64,000 bases of DNA from Massospora cicadina (GCA_022478985.1 JAKSZP010009285.1:124001-188000); one strand, 5' to 3'. Shown: positions 31,489-44,206, counted from the first letter of the stretch. Notes: generated by a model from the sequence alone, not told the origin. Made by a program: numbers and translations.

Positions 31489-32895
31489 TTAATCCAAAGC
31501 CATTGGTTGAATCAATGGTTATATCCCAATCCAACCATGCCTTATGCGGTTCATTAATAGAGCCTCAACGCATCCACCCATGGGTTTAAGTTTGCATAAT
31601 CGGGTGTAGGATCTTAATCCATCTATTATCCCTTAATCCCATCTTGCCATGTCAATAAACCAAGTTTCTATAACTAGCGATATATCCTAATGCCAAACTA
31701 GACTCACCCTACAGGTGAAATGTTATTAATCTAGTGCATAGAGCTATAATTAAAACCAACTTACGAGGTATGAAACTTTAAGCATATTTAAAGTCCGAAT
31801 ACAAATTTTTCACCCGTGATATGACTTTTAGCCCCATGAATCCTGGTAAATCCCACTTTCACCAGGGTTAAGATTACCGAAAGTTTCAGACCACCTTGAA
31901 AAATTTGAACGGCGGCTACCCGTAAGCTTATAGACCAACGCTCCGCTTTAATGGATTTGGCTATTGCTCGAAATTTATTTTGTGAAGGGTTTATTTGAAA
32001 TCTAGATGATTGTATTCGGCGAAATTGTTATAAACTCGCAGAAGGTTTGTAAACCTTTTATCTAGAAAAGGGGCAGAAACCCTTATTACTACTAAAAGTT
32101 TAATGATCATCTATAAATTCAAAGTAAAACGCATATCTAATTGGATTTAAAATTTCATATCTGCACCAAAAATTGGATGCAGTCTTAGAGATAAATTTTT
32201 GTGAGAGATTAAGACATATCAACTAAACCTTTAGTTATATCTAATTGTGGTAAGCTAAGGGGAGGAGAGCATAACAGTAGGACGTGTGACTTATAGGTTT
32301 CCTTCCCACATCAATTCCCCATATAACCTTCCTAAAAGATAATTGACTACATTAGAGTTACAAACCAAGCCTTAATCTAAGATAACAAATATTAATCTAA
32401 ACTATGTTATTACCATGATCTTGGAGCATGCTGGGATTTTCCTGGAATTTATCCACCATTTTAAAAGTTTGTCATATCAAATCCTTTATTATCTTAATAT
32501 AAATACTTATTCTTAAGTCAACACACCTAGATAATAAATTGAAATTATACTAAACTAGAGACTGACACTGCTGATATAAATAAAACGATCAAATTAAACC
32601 TGATTTGATAAAATTTTATTGCTACGAGTTTTTGATATAGTCACATTTAACTTTTTAAGGCTATCTATAGATTTACATCGGGTTATACCTGAATACCTTA
32701 TGCTTTATCTATTAGTATTATATGGTAGAACACCCAAGCCAGTTTTAAAGCAACTAATCTATACCACCAGTAGTGTCATGTTTACATGACATCATTGAGG
32801 GGACTAACTGCCAAGATAAGGCTGGATGCCAGGAGTCCAAAAAGGTCAAGCTGCAGGACCTCCCTGACTTAAAACACACCTTGACCAACGCTGGG
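31489..32895. other. Intergenic region between receptor gene and G4
   Basis: 1.4 kb without a supported gene; AT-rich with many short stops. It should contain the promoter of the receptor gene. A perfect inverted repeat TGTCATGT-TT-ACATGACA lies at 32774-32791. The plus frame 32773-32973 runs into the G4 LTR and is not credible as a gene. Confidence 0.45.
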
Positions 32896-33213
32896 TGTCA
32901 GATTTTGATGGTTGACCTGAAAATAAACCCTTTAAAAATAACAGATCAGGCTGATTATCCTTCCAAAAATTAAGCCAATTTCTCTTATTCTCAACTAAAG
33001 CCAAAAACTATTATATGGCTTGGGCTGATTATCTTGAGTCAATTAAATTTGGTTATTATATCAAAATCTTGGGCCAAATATCCTCACACATTCAGGCCAA
33101 TTATACATATAACAAATATGGTACTTGGTCCCAACTAATTGGGCAATATAAACCATTCATCTTAAGATTTTGTTAAATCCTGGAAACTATTGGCCCCAGT
33201 AGTGACCATAAAT
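32896..33213 (+). repeat. G4 5' LTR, left part
   Basis: Starts TGTCAGATTTTGATGGTTGA, CCTGAAAATAAACCCTTT, matching the start of the solo LTR 17635-18772 (reverse) and of the 3' LTR at 63114. It is cut by the insertion of G3. With 43354-44192 it sums to about 1157 bp, close to the 1138-bp solo LTR. Confidence 0.75.
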
Positions 33214-34315
33214 TGTTAAAGTCTTGGGTTCTTCACCAATTGATAGTTCCCAGGATGGATAACTGCACAGGTTCAATGTGTGTATACTTTGCGTTGTCTG
33301 ATAATATATGATATTTGATTGATAATAGTATGAAGACTGTTATACATAGTTGAATAGATAACCATTTCTGGTCCAATGCTCAACCTGTATTTCTTCTCAA
33401 AATACTCTTGATGTTTTCAGTAGTGATTTATACCCATATCCACTCAACCTAATTTATGCTCAGATCCTTAGTTTATGGCCTTTCCTCTGGTGACACAATA
33501 TCTCATGGAGTCTATAGTAATTCCCATCTAAGCTCAGCTTCTCTTCTAAGGATCCTCAATCCTTACTCTTTACCCTATTAAAGAGTCCCCAATTAAAGCA
33601 TACAGCAATAATTTCCTGAATAAGAATAAAACTAAAAACAATAATGAATTCTGTTATTTACTTCTTTTTTTATTGAGAATTATCTGGGGAATTTATAGAG
33701 TGAATTTGGCACCCAACCCTTGGTTGGCACCTCAGCCATGAAATGGCAGCCGTTGCCATTGAATTTAGCTTTATCACCTTAAAAGCAATGGTATCCCCAT
33801 CTTGGTTAGGATTCCTTTGTCAGACATTCTCAAAACCTAAAATTGGAAAGAGTCAGAAAATGTGTCTCTAATGTTTTCAACTCAATCCCAGAAAACAAAC
33901 TATATTTGGTGAGTGACCTGCTTGTTAATGGGACTTGTTACTAATTATAGGATGTCATGAACCAACTGATTGATTTGAAAGTTGCAGGTGTATCACTTGT
34001 CACACAATTTACTCCTTAGATCCCCAATTGGTCAGTGATGAAACCCAACCAAACCCAATCAGTACACATGATAGTTAATCATCAATCAACTATTAGATGC
34101 CCCCATTTTGTTGGCAACTCTGTCCAATGAGATCTTAAACATTCACTTAGATTGATCCCCAACAGATATGATCCTGGAAAATTACCTAAAATCCCCTGAA
34201 CAAACTTTAACCTAAAATTATGGTCAACTGAATATAATTCACTCGCCATAGGGAATTATCCCCTAGTGACCCATGGTAATCTAAACGTCTGTAAATGTAG
34301 GCAAAAATCCCAACC
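33214..34315 (-). repeat. G3 3' LTR (1102 bp)
   Basis: Plus-strand reading starts TGTTAAAGTCTTGGGTT and ends GCAAAAATCCCAACC, with one base changed from the expected CCCAACA. It aligns with 41562-42470 and 43172-43353. Outside it lies CATCCCCCTCGTGCC (34316-34330), the complement of the purine tract found in G2. Confidence 0.85.
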
Positions 34316-34858
34316 CATCCCCCTCGTGCCTAGATTTCCAGCAATAATAGGATCACTACAGGAGAATAACACCTCAGAGACAGGTTGATTATTTCTTGGT
34401 TTCTAGTGGAGCACAGTTGATCTGCACTCAACGCTTCTCAGGACAACCTTTGGCATTTGGTTTACTTCCTCTTCCTCCTTGCTACTGCCTCCTCAGAGAG
34501 CAATCTCCATGACCCTCTGTTGTGCCAGGCTGATCAATTTACTCATGATGATATAATCTCAGGATCCATTTTTCCCCTGTCAGGGTATATGACTCGCTGT
34601 CATATTCAGGATTCTTGGTCCAGCATCCTAAATTTCCTGATCTTCCTCCTTTTCTTTGACAGGAGGTCATTGCCGTTGATGTCCATTTTGAGGCACAAAT
34701 AAAAATGCTCATTTATATTTGATCTTGTTATTTTCTCATAATAACTTCTTGGCTCAATCATTCTTAATTCTTCTCTGAAGAGCTTATCTCATGAATTTTA
34801 AGATTAATTTTTCCAAAATTAGAGCTTAATTGATACTGAAGTATATAATGTTGAATAT
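34316..34858 (+). other. G3 leader between LTR and antisense gene
   Basis: The plus frame 34457-34702 (FLFLLATASSESNLHDPLLC, then HIQDSWSSILNFLIF) corresponds to the leader segments in G2 (24341-24868 and 26017-26554). It ends 40 bases before the antisense ATG. The frame is conserved only in part, so it may be regulatory sequence and not a gene. Confidence 0.5.
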
Positions 34859-34865
34859 TATAAAA
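34859..34865 (+). promoter_or_regulatory. TATA-like box of the G3 antisense gene
   Basis: TATAAAA lies 32 nt before the ATG at 34897, at the same place as CTATATAAG in G2. Confidence 0.5.
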
Positions 34866-34896
34866 AGTCTGACATCCTCCCTCTTGTCCAGTTCAT

Positions 34897-36063
34897 ATGT
34901 CAAATTTAAAATCCTGGTTCCAGCAACTTCTTGACAGCATGTCTGATAAAGATGTTTGACTTTTTCAACTGATGAGTCGATATGCATGATGAAACCTCTT
35001 CTATGGTCGATCTAGAACTCATACTCACAGTCAAGTACCCATAGCCAGTCTTTCCGTGGAATTATCATAAATACATCCACCCTGACAAAACCAGGTTAGT
35101 GATTATATCAAACAACTCGCAACCAATCCTCCCTCTGTCATCAATTCCTGAATTAGATTTTGTAACTCTCCTGGATTTGGCTCCATTTGCAGATACTCCT
35201 ACTATATTCAATGAACCTCCTGAAGTAATGCCCTCCACTCTTGATCAATTGTTCCTCGCAGAATCTGACTTGCTTCCAAAGTTCCTTTTCCAATTTGGCC
35301 AGTTTTAAAAACTTGTTTTTCTGTCCACTGAACTAACCATAAGAAATTATGAACATATTAAACTCCTCTATTCAGAATTGAGGACCCAAGTAATTAAGAC
35401 TCTGTCCATAGCTCTGAACCCCTCTGACCTCATGAACAACCTAGATTAAGACATTGCAGCCTATGCTCTTCATTTTGCTGACCAAGTTCATTGAAGTTGG
35501 GCCATGAAGCTTCTAGCCTCTCTCAGCTACCATCACTTATTCTGAATTTGCTTCCAAGAAGCTCATAGACATCACTTACAAGATGCCATCCACTCCCTTC
35601 ATGACTATATTGTTTCTGGCGCATCCCATTGGTCTCTTCCCCTGATGGCTTTGATCAGGGTCATAATTTGGCAACCCTCACCTAGTGTCCCTTGCTCAAT
35701 GCTGGCTCATATGTTCAATGTTCTTAATGAAGCCCATAAGCAAGCGCTCAAGACCAATCTTCTGGCTCTGGTGCCATATTGGGATTAAACAGGGTTTTTT
35801 TCTGACTGCCTCTTCTTTTTCTGTTGCTTCCCTCTATGATCTGGGGTATCACGTTTGGCAAGTACCAATATTTCTATCTCTCTTCCCCTTATCATGTTCT
35901 CACAGGGATCAGCTTCTGCTCAACAAACTTGGCTTTAAGTAGGTCTAGCCCTTGCTAGCATCCAATATCACATAAATTTTGACAGTTTGTTACTCCTACT
36001 GCGATAAATCCTCCCCCAAGAGGTGACATAGGCATAATCATCCCCAAGGTGAGGACAAGTAAT
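34897..36063 (+). pseudogene. G3 antisense gene, about 390 codons, several stops
   Basis: ATG at 34897 (MSNLKSWFQQLLDSMSD). Conserved blocks against G2: NNSQPILPL, LDFVTLLDLAPFADT, LYSELRTQVIKTLSIALNPSD, LQDAIHSLHDYIVSGASHW, LKTNLLALVPY, SISLPLIMFSQGSASAQQ, and a His-rich end (HRHNHPQ) before the stop near 36063. The reading frame is one and the same from end to end, with single-codon stops, so loss is by point mutation. One of the stops, after the first 30 codons, is a TGA at the same codon in G2 and G3. Product unknown. Confidence 0.75.
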
Positions 36064-36174
36064 AAAAAAAATTTATAAAAATATAACATTTTCTGTGCAA
36101 TTTTAATACTTCTATTCCTGCTATATTTTTATCAATCTTTTATTTTTTCTTTTTTATATGGGACATTTCCCTCA

Positions 36175-36375
36175 CTTGGTTCAGAATTCCATCTTTTTTA
36201 TTTATTCCCCCAAACAGGTTCTGAGGTAATCTTTGACCTACCGGTTTTCTATGGTTCAGAGGTCTTATTTTTAAGTCTTAACCATCTATTTTGGTTCAGA
36301 AGTCCCTTTTTAAGACTTAACCAAATCATCAGGACGTAAACATCTCAATGGTTCAGCGGTCCTTTGGGAACACTC
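36175..36375. repeat. G3 post-integrase repeats
   Basis: GGTTCAG units start near 36178, 36253, 36293 and 36350, each followed by a T-rich spacer and CTTAACC in the best copies. It is the same unit as the 39-bp tandem repeat at 12630-12783. They sit between the antisense gene's 3' end and the integrase 3' end. Confidence 0.65.
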
Positions 36376-36419
36376 TTTTTATTTTCCTTTCTCAGTCCAC
36401 TGCTTTAATATTTAGCATG

Positions 36420-37403
36420 GACTTGATCCACAATCCTTCCATCTAAGAGGTTCTTGATGGAATAGGCGTCCATCGCCATCTTGGCAATAGTCTCAAATGG
36501 ACCCAACCACAACACATCTAGCTTGTTTCTTCTTATGAAACCATGCATATTGCAATAGACAACTTTTTTCACCTATTGGTATTCTAATAAGGCTGGTCAG
36601 TTCTTGTTGTCTGTCATTTTTGCCTTGATCCTTTTCTTTAAAGTCATATCATATGCTTGCAATTACATCTCAATCAGTATATTTGAAAATCGGATCAGGT
36701 ACTGCTTGGAACTCATCCCTAATGTTGGTTCAGCCACAAAATATAGAATTAGCGGCAATGCGGCCTTCCTTCCATATAGTAACTCAAATGGCATTTTTCC
36801 CATTGTCGTATGATGACTTATATTATAGCAAATGTCACTGAACTAAGGTACATTCCCCATGTTGAAGTTCTCCCTGCACCCAGCTTCCTCAATGTTATGG
36901 CCAGCATTCCATTGAAATATTCTACCAGTCCATTAATCTCCAGCCAGTAAGGTATTGACATGACTCCTTGGATCCCCATTATCTAATTTAATCTCAGGAT
37001 CATATGAGACATGAAATTTGTTCCATTGTTGCTCAACAAAGACTTGTGGGCATCCATGGAAGTATAATACTTGATCCAGGATAAATCTTGCAGTGCTTGT
37101 AGTGTCCACTTTTTCCAGGGCCTTCATCTAGACCCATCATCATATGGTTTATAGCAACTATAATGTATTGACCCCCCTGTACTTATGGTTAATGAGCATC
37201 ACGTCAATGGACACCCTATGCCAGGCAAATCCAGGGCATAATAGTCTATATCCGTTCATGTTCTTGTGAGGCTTGTGTAGCTGGCACTCCACACAACAAG
37301 CCAGATAATCCGCTACATCATAGTTGATAGACTCCCAGTAATAGTACTGGTGACTGTGATTGATCATCTTCATCAGGCCTCCATGCCCAACAACCTTATG
37401 CAC
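36420..37403 (-). pseudogene. G3 integrase, broken
   Basis: The 37403-37158 frame holds the zinc-binding part (YYYWESINYDVADYLACCVECQLHK), close to the G2 sequence, and a core start VSIDVM. The 37127-36933 frame continues (TTSTARFILDQVLYFHGCPQVF). The GPF module and end of integrase fall near 36550-36420. Multiple stops. Confidence 0.75.
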
Positions 37404-37619
37404 AGCTTAAACAATTTCCGCTCATTTTAGAAGTCTTGAGAATAGCAATTATTTTCCATTGATCATTTTAAAAACTTGTCCATCCATGGTCTCAATGTTT
37501 TCCATCGCTTTCCAAAGCGCACCTTAGATTTCTTGGGGCTTATTCCTGATTTCTCCTTTGACCATTCTCTGGAATAGCTCATCCACTTGCTGGTATACCA
37601 CTTAAACCATTGGTAACCG

Positions 37620-38960
37620 CAATAAGCTATCTTAATTCTGATGAAAAGCTCCCACTTGGTGGATTATCTCATAATCATAAGCCTGTAGCTTCAATTCCCA
37701 TTGGGCCAGTCATACTTCTGATTCTTGCAAATTATGCAACCAACGCAACAAGGAGTGGTCTGTCACCACTTTAAAGTGCATTCCATGAATATACACCTGA
37801 AACTTTTACATGCATAAATTACCACAAGGCATTTCAAGCAGTAAAAATGCAATTCTTTTGGCTGCTGATAGCGTCCATCTCACATATGCTACCAGACGTT
37901 CATCCCCAAGTTCATCCAATTGGCTCAGGATGGCGCCAAGCGCCATTAGTGAAGCATCAGTTTTGTTATAGATTCTCTATTAAAATTCAAATATTTTAAT
38001 TTTGGAGAATTTATCAGGTATCAGCATATTCATCAAAAAAATTCTGGGCCACTTCATTTTAAACAAATCCTTTTTTGGATCCTTCAGCAAATGAAAGAGG
38101 GACTTGGCAATTCTCACAAAATTCTGTATGAATCTTTGTAGTTTAAACCATTCCAAGAAACACTTGAATAACTCAGACACTTTTTGGAACAGACATTCGC
38201 TCTATGGCCTCAATTTTCTGTGCTTGCAGCTGCAGTTCATTAGAATTGATAACAAATACCAGATATTCCAACTCTTTCTTGAAGAAGTGGCACCTCCTAA
38301 GATTGATATTCAGGTTAGCCACAGACAGTCTCTTGAAGGCTTCTTTCAAGTGGTGTAAATGGTCAGTAAATGTCCTACTGAACATATTGATATCATCCAA
38401 GTACACCAGGATGCATGACAACTTCAGGTCAATTAAGATAGAGTCCATGGCCTTCTGGAATGTCGCAGGCGCATTACAAAGATTTTAGGGAATCCTAGTC
38501 AGTTGATACAGCTCTTGCGCAGTAATGATCACATGTTTCTCCTGCCTTCTGTTGGCAAATGGATTTTCCAATACCCCAATATTAGATCCATTGCAGAGAA
38601 ATACTTCGCTTCTCTCAATCAATCTAATGATTTGTTGATTTGTGGTAGTGGATACAAATTCTTCTTTGTTATCTTATTCAGCTTCCTATAATTGATCTCT
38701 ACCTGATTAGAGCGATCATTCTTCACGATCAGGATAAGGCTCACCCAGGGACTCATTGACAGAACTAGAAGCTTATGCTTCACTAGTTTACTGATTTCTT
38801 CTTATAATAAAGCTTTAGCCGCCTTCAACCATCAAATTGGTCTCATTCCTATTGGAAAATTTTCCTCAGTGTCAGCTTTGTGAATGACATTCCTCGCACA
38901 TCCCAAATTGTGGTCATCCTGGGCAAATACTTTCTCAATACTTGTAAAATAAAATTAAGC
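37620..38960 (-). pseudogene. G3 reverse transcriptase and RNase H, broken
   Basis: The 38448-38173 frame reads CILVYLDDINMFSRTFTDHL with intact YLDD, then LNINLRRCHFFKKELEYL, the thumb region of Ty3 reverse transcriptase. Upstream (38700-38500) parts of the fingers are visible. The RNase H block lies at about 37900-37640, with the HSLLRWLHN and AQWELKLQAYDYE equivalents. Frameshifts lie between the pieces. Confidence 0.75.
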
Positions 38961-39539
38961 ACCTCCTCATGCTGTCTGTCCGTCAGATAAGCGAGTTTCT
39001 CTCAATTGACCAATAGATTGATGCTTTTGGTCACCCCTGCCAGTATTCCCAATTTCATTAAGTGTCCCAAAATCGTGGACTTTCCTCAATTTGGCCATCA
39101 GGATTAGGTGAACAAACGTGATGATCTGATTCTTCTCAATCTTTATCAGTTTTAACTCAATTCGCCAGGAGAACACATTTCTCCATGGCCTGGCATAATA
39201 ATTCCAGGAGCCACCCAAGGCTCTACTCTGGACTTCTTCCAGGGGCTTCCAAATTCTCCAAACAGCAGCTCAGGTATCTCCAACATCAATTCCGTGCTGA
39301 CTATGATCTGTGATCTTGGCGGTATGGTTCTTGAACTCTTGATCCTCAGCGGAATTCCCCAATTTCCAGAATTTCCATCAGAATTTCTCGTTTCTTTTAG
39401 CCAAATAATTGGTAAAGACTTGGGACAATGCCATCAGTTTAGATCAGATTGATGAAATTATTCCTCCTGGTCAGTAGAGCTTCCCCATATTTCTGATAAA
39501 CCAAAGGTAACCTCTGACTCAATATGGTCAACGTATTAT

Positions 39540-39830
39540 CTTTAAAGTTACATTTAACTCTTTATTTCCTTAGAAACTCCGTCCTTTTCAGAATATCATA
39601 GTTTTGGATTGTCAAAACTATTGCTATGGCGGATACCACTAAAGATCCAAATTGGAGTGGCAAAGTGCTATACGCTCCACAGGAAATAGTTTGTAATCAG
39701 CCTGGAAGTCCCATATTTTTTGTGCTCCAAATTGGGCGAGATCCTTATCTTCTTCACCAGCTTGGTAGAGACAATGTCGATAGGTGCTCCACTGTCAACT
39801 ATCACTTGTACCCATACTCAATTAACCAGT
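39540..39830 (-). pseudogene. G3 aspartic protease domain
   Basis: The minus strand near 39809-39768 reads VIVDSGAPIDIVSTKLV, an intact retropepsin loop. Stops appear further along. It is placed between the gag knuckle and reverse transcriptase. Confidence 0.7.
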
Positions 39831-40329
39831 ATATCAATATATGTACACTCAGAGTATTGTATAATCGTATTTACTATAATATAGCGGGTTTTTTACCAAA
39901 TCAAGGGTGGTAATAATTTGCGCTGATAGATCAGAGAATAATTCCTTGATTGCGCTTAGGGGAATATACAGGTTTGCCTGATCTAATTTGACCTCAGTCA
40001 ATTCTTCCAGATTCTCTGCAGATCAACTTTTGTCTGCTAGTTATTATGCATACAGCTGAGCAACTTTATTGAATATTTCAAGGCCAATCCCCTTCGCTCC
40101 AGATCTGGTTACTGCTTTGGAATTCAAATTGAATACTTGATACAGTTGATCCTGCACATCATCATCAATGAACAGATCACTAATGTCAATTTTTTATGCA
40201 AGATATTGGGGGAGAAGGTTTATCCACAGCTCTAGACTATTCCCTATCTAGGCTGTGAGCCCTTTTTCTGACTACTGTGCGAGTTTAGACTCTTTTGCCT
40301 GCATTACATTGATCTGTTCCTTAGATTTT

Positions 40330-41514
40330 TTTCATTGAACAGTGAAGTGTCCTTTTCTTCCACTCTGATAACAGCATTTATCTTTCTTATTGATCACCAT
40401 TGAACTCCTCAGGCTTATTTCCCAGCATAGTTTGATTATTGTACTCCTTAGCTCTCTTAGTCCCCCTCATAGGATACAAATTTAACACTGGACTTGGTTT
40501 GAAGCTTCTTATAAGAACATCAGATGTAGCTCCTAATATCTTAAAATTATCCACCATCTGCACTCATGTTTTCAGTAGCAAATATGGAAAACATCATTTT
40601 GATGTAAATTGCAATAGGGCTAAAGGTCTGCTTACTTTGTGATCCATGTGTCAAAATTATCCAGTATTTTTGCTCCAACCAAAGTCTGTTATTCTTGGTA
40701 GAATCAATTGGCAAACCTCACTAAGGATTTGTCCTTCTAAAATTGTCCCATATATTCTTGTTTGCACTTTGACATATGCGTGGGACTTCCAAATTCTTTC
40801 ATGATGGCTGCCTTATCCTCCAAATATGACCATTGTTCCCTTCTAGATGGGCTAACATTAAGTTATGACAATCATTGTCCAAATAGTTCATCACCATCAA
40901 AGATTTTTGATATCTGCCAGACCCAAACATTGTCATGTCATATAATCAGAAAAATGCAGGGGCGTTATCCTGATGAAATGTGGGTGATTTTGGCGTAGCT
41001 CTAAATCTTTCAAAATTTTCTCTAGACACCACTCTTGGTTCAGCTACTCAACTGACTTGAGGAGTCATTTCAGGAATCATCTCTGAAATAACTGTAAATG
41101 TGGCTGGCATATTTCTTGTAATAGTTGACTTCCCGACTGGAGTTCTTGGGGTCCTTTCTTCAACTTCAGTTGCCAAATAGGGCTTAAATTCGCATTTATG
41201 AGTCTCCAACCCTTCAACTTGCTTCATCAGAAGCTCTATGTCTGCGATGAATGCCCATAAATGAACACAAACCGCTTCACATTCAGTTTTCAGAAATAAA
41301 CTTCTTGAAATACATCTCCTTCCTTTTTCTTTAATGACGTTACTTTTCCTAGCAACGCATTGCCAAAATTAGGGACTTCTTCAACTCCTTCCTTGATCAT
41401 GGTAACTCTCTCCTCCAAGGCAGCATATTCCTGATAATCCGCAGAATTCAAGGCGTTCTTGTTGACAGTTGCCAAAACCATCCAGAGTTTTCTTAACTCA
41501 TCCTTGTACAACAT
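40330..41514 (-). pseudogene. G3 gag, broken
   Basis: The 41514-41290 frame (LYKDELRKLWMVLATV, EYAALEERVTMIKEGVEEVP) matches G2 near 14623-14800. The middle is decayed. The zinc knuckle near 40380-40335 has the pattern CYQSGRKGHFTVQ, so the second and last Cys are lost. The order and spacing match G2 once the G2 insertions are removed. Confidence 0.65.
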
Positions 41515-41541
41515 CTTATACTAGTGTATTCTACTCAACTA

Positions 41542-41559
41542 CCCCTGTAGTGAGCACCA
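41542..41559 (-). promoter_or_regulatory. G3 tRNA primer-binding site
   Basis: Minus strand TGGTGCTCACTACAGGGG starts 2 nt after the LTR end, and its first 17 bases are identical to the G1 and G2 sites. Confidence 0.8.
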
Positions 41560-41561
41560 AT

Positions 41562-43353
41562 TGTTAAAATCATGGGTTCTTCACCAACTGATAGTTCCCA
41601 GGGTGTTTAACTGCACAGGTTCAATGTGTGTATACTTTGCGTTGTCTGATAATATGATATTCAAATGATTATAGTATGAAGACTATTATATTTATTGAAT
41701 AGATGACCAATTCTGGCCCATCGCTTGACCTGTATTTCTCCTTGAAATACTCTTGATGTCTTCATTAGGGAATTATACCCTTATACACCTAACTTGATCC
41801 ACACTCAGATTTTTAGTTTATAGCCTTTCCTCTGGTGATACAACGTCTCACAGAGTCTATAGCAATTCCCATCTAAGCTCAGCTTCTCTTCTAAGGATCC
41901 TCAATCCTTACTCTTTACCCTATTAAAGAGTCCCCAATTAAAGCATACAGCAATGATTTCCTGAATAAGAATAAAACTAAAAACAATAATGAATTCTGCT
42001 ATTTACTCCTTTTTTATTGTTAATTATCAGGGGAATTTATAGAGAGAATTTGATGCCCAAATCTTGGTTGGCGCCTCAGCCATGAAACGGCAGACATTGT
42101 GGTTGAATTTCCCTTTTTCATCTCACCAGCGATGGTCTTCACCATCTAGGTTAGGATTCATTTGTCAGAAAGCATTGAGAGCTAAAATGGAAGGAGTCAG
42201 AAAACGTGTCTCTAACATCTTACACTAAATCCCAGAAAACTAACCATATTTGGCAAGCGATCTGCTTAGGTAATGGGACTTGTTACTTATTATAGAAGGT
42301 CACAAACCAACTGATTGATTTGCTAGTTGCAGGCGGCATTACTCGCCTCACAACTTGATCCTTAAATTCCCAATTGGTCAGTGATGGAACTCAACTGATC
42401 CCAATCAGTACACCAGATAGTCAATCATCAACTATCAGATGCCCTCATTTTGTCAGCAACTCTGCCAAATAAGATTTTTTGGGACTAAGGGAGGTTTGAA
42501 GGTGGGTCCTTCGAAGCTTGCTGAGGTGGACAGGCGAGAGGAGGATTTAACCTTAGTAACAGGTTCAGAGGTCCTAATAGTTAGTAGTTAGGGACTTAAC
42601 CTATGCAGGATCAGAGGTCCCAAAAACAAGAGAGTGAACTTTACAAAGAGCCTAATTAAAGGTAGAAGTGTAAAAGTTATTTTATTGAGTAAATCATTTG
42701 CACCTTAAATAGTGCTGGTAAAATAAGGGATATAAGGAATGATCAGCGCAAGCCCTGTTGGAACTGGGAATAGATTAGGAAATATTATCCTAAATCTTTT
42801 AGAGGATAAAGAGAAGTAGGAAACAGATAAAGTACTTATAATATAAGGCGAAGTTTGAGATAAGATAACTTTGAAATAAGGGATTTGTTCCCTCCAGGGT
42901 AGAATAATAGTTGTTATAGAGTTTATCAGCCAGAATTATCAATTAGTGGAGCAGTTTGATTACAATTTAACTTGAGTTTGTCCAATACTAATTGAATTTG
43001 GACGATGCTAAGTAAATCGAAGTTAATAATGATTTTGGGCTTTAGACCCAACAAAGCATTGATTGGTAGATTAATAATAGTAAATATATGTTGATATAGC
43101 CCAAAATAAATAATAAGTTTGAAGCCCCAAGTCGAGGCTTCATTTAAACTATTGAGAATCCCAACAAAGATCTTAAGAATTTACCTGAATTGATCCCCAA
43201 CAGATCTGATCCTGGCAAATTTCTAAAATCCCCCAAACATTATTAACCTGAAATCGAGGTCTACCAATATCCAATTCACTCACCATATGGAATTATCCCC
43301 TAATGAACTATTGTAATCTAGATGGTTGGAAATGTGGGCAAAAATCCCAACAG
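41562..43353 (-). repeat. G3 5' LTR, interrupted by a solo LTR
   Basis: Plus-strand reading starts TGTTAAAATCATGGGTT and ends CAAAAATCCCAACA. Without the 691-bp insertion and its 5-bp duplication it is about 1096 bp, against 1102 bp for the 3' LTR. The two LTRs are visibly diverged, so the insertion is old. Confidence 0.85.
42476..43166 (-). repeat. Solo LTR of another family in G3 5' LTR (691 bp)
   Basis: Flanked by AAGAT (42471-42475 and 43167-43171), which is present once in the 3' LTR of G3. On the minus strand it starts TGTTGGGATTCTC and ends CCTTAGTCCCAAAAA, so the TTGGGA / TCCCAA termini match though the final CA is worn. It contains one GGTTCAGAGGTCC ... GACTTAACC unit (42565-42607), the motif also found after integrase in G2 and G3. 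Confidence 0.8.
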
Positions 43354-44192
43354 AAATCATCCAGGAATTGATCCTGAAAATAACCTTTAAAAATCCTATG
43401 GAAAAATAGACATCATAATCTTATAAAAATTTCCTGAGATATGGCAAATTTTGTATGTCAATACTTGTAATTGGCACAATAGCACTTGCACAAGGACTGT
43501 CTAAATGGGAGTACCTAGGGCTATCAAGAGGCCTGTCAATGTCCTAATTAGGGGTACATCATTTAATTGAAATCAATGCCAAATTTCACAGAAGTTTTAT
43601 TTTGTCAGCAGTATGACAAAACTTAAATTGGGATGATCCTGGGACAATTTTGCTTGTTCATATTGTAATTTTTGCCCCTAAAATCTTCTCAATTATGAGA
43701 GTATTTTGCCACCAATAGTCCTAGCAATAGGTCATAATTGTATCAGTTTAAGTTTGAACTGAGGTGTAAAATAATTATCTGCGGAAATTGCGTGCTCAAT
43801 ATGTGGCTAGGAGATCCTTAGAGGTATAAGTATTGGTGCCTGGCCTAATAATTGATCATCAAATAATATTCTTATTATAAAGATATATTTTATTAAAATC
43901 TCGTTAACTGGTTTTCTATCAGAAGTCTATTCTTGAAGTGTGGTGACAAGCTGGCATTTTCAGAATTCTCAGCTTGTACCTTTTCCTGCCTCAGTAAAAG
44001 TTGTTAAATATAGAGGAGAAAATAAGCCCAAGATTAACCAGAAGAGTCAGATTAATTTGAATAAGCCTTGTAAGCTTCAAAGGGTCAAAATACCATAAGA
44101 CACAGGCTAAATCGAGATCTCTCAGCTGAACTTCAACCCAAATAGACATGCAGGAATTTATTTTTCACGAGAGCAATCCTCAGAATATAACA
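43354..44192 (+). repeat. G4 5' LTR, right part
   Basis: Blocks at 43490-43560, 43690-43740 and 43800-43870 match the solo LTR 17635-18772 in reverse orientation. It ends AATATAACA two bases before a primer-binding site. It resumes the LTR interrupted by G3. Confidence 0.75.
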
Positions 44193-44194
44193 AC

Positions 44195-44206
44195 TGGTGC
44201 TTACTC
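44195..44206 (+). promoter_or_regulatory. G4 tRNA primer-binding site
   Basis: TGGTGCTTACTC follows the LTR end by 2 nt and differs from the G1-G3 site at one position in the first eleven bases. It probably uses the same tRNA, worn by mutation. Confidence 0.55.

Larger units (their letters stand above)
33214..43353 (-). mobile_element. G3: complete Ty3/Gypsy retrotransposon with antisense gene, nested in G4 LTR
   Basis: Both LTRs are present (33214-34315 and 41562-43353). From right to left on the minus strand: primer-binding site, gag, protease, reverse transcriptase, RNase H, integrase, repeats, antisense gene (plus strand), leader, purine tract, 3' LTR. Flanks TAAAT (33209-33213) and GAAAT (43354-43358) are consistent with a worn 5-bp TSD. 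It is related to G2 at every domain. Length is 10.14 kb, including a 691-bp solo LTR in the 5' LTR. All pol domains are broken. Confidence 0.85.
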
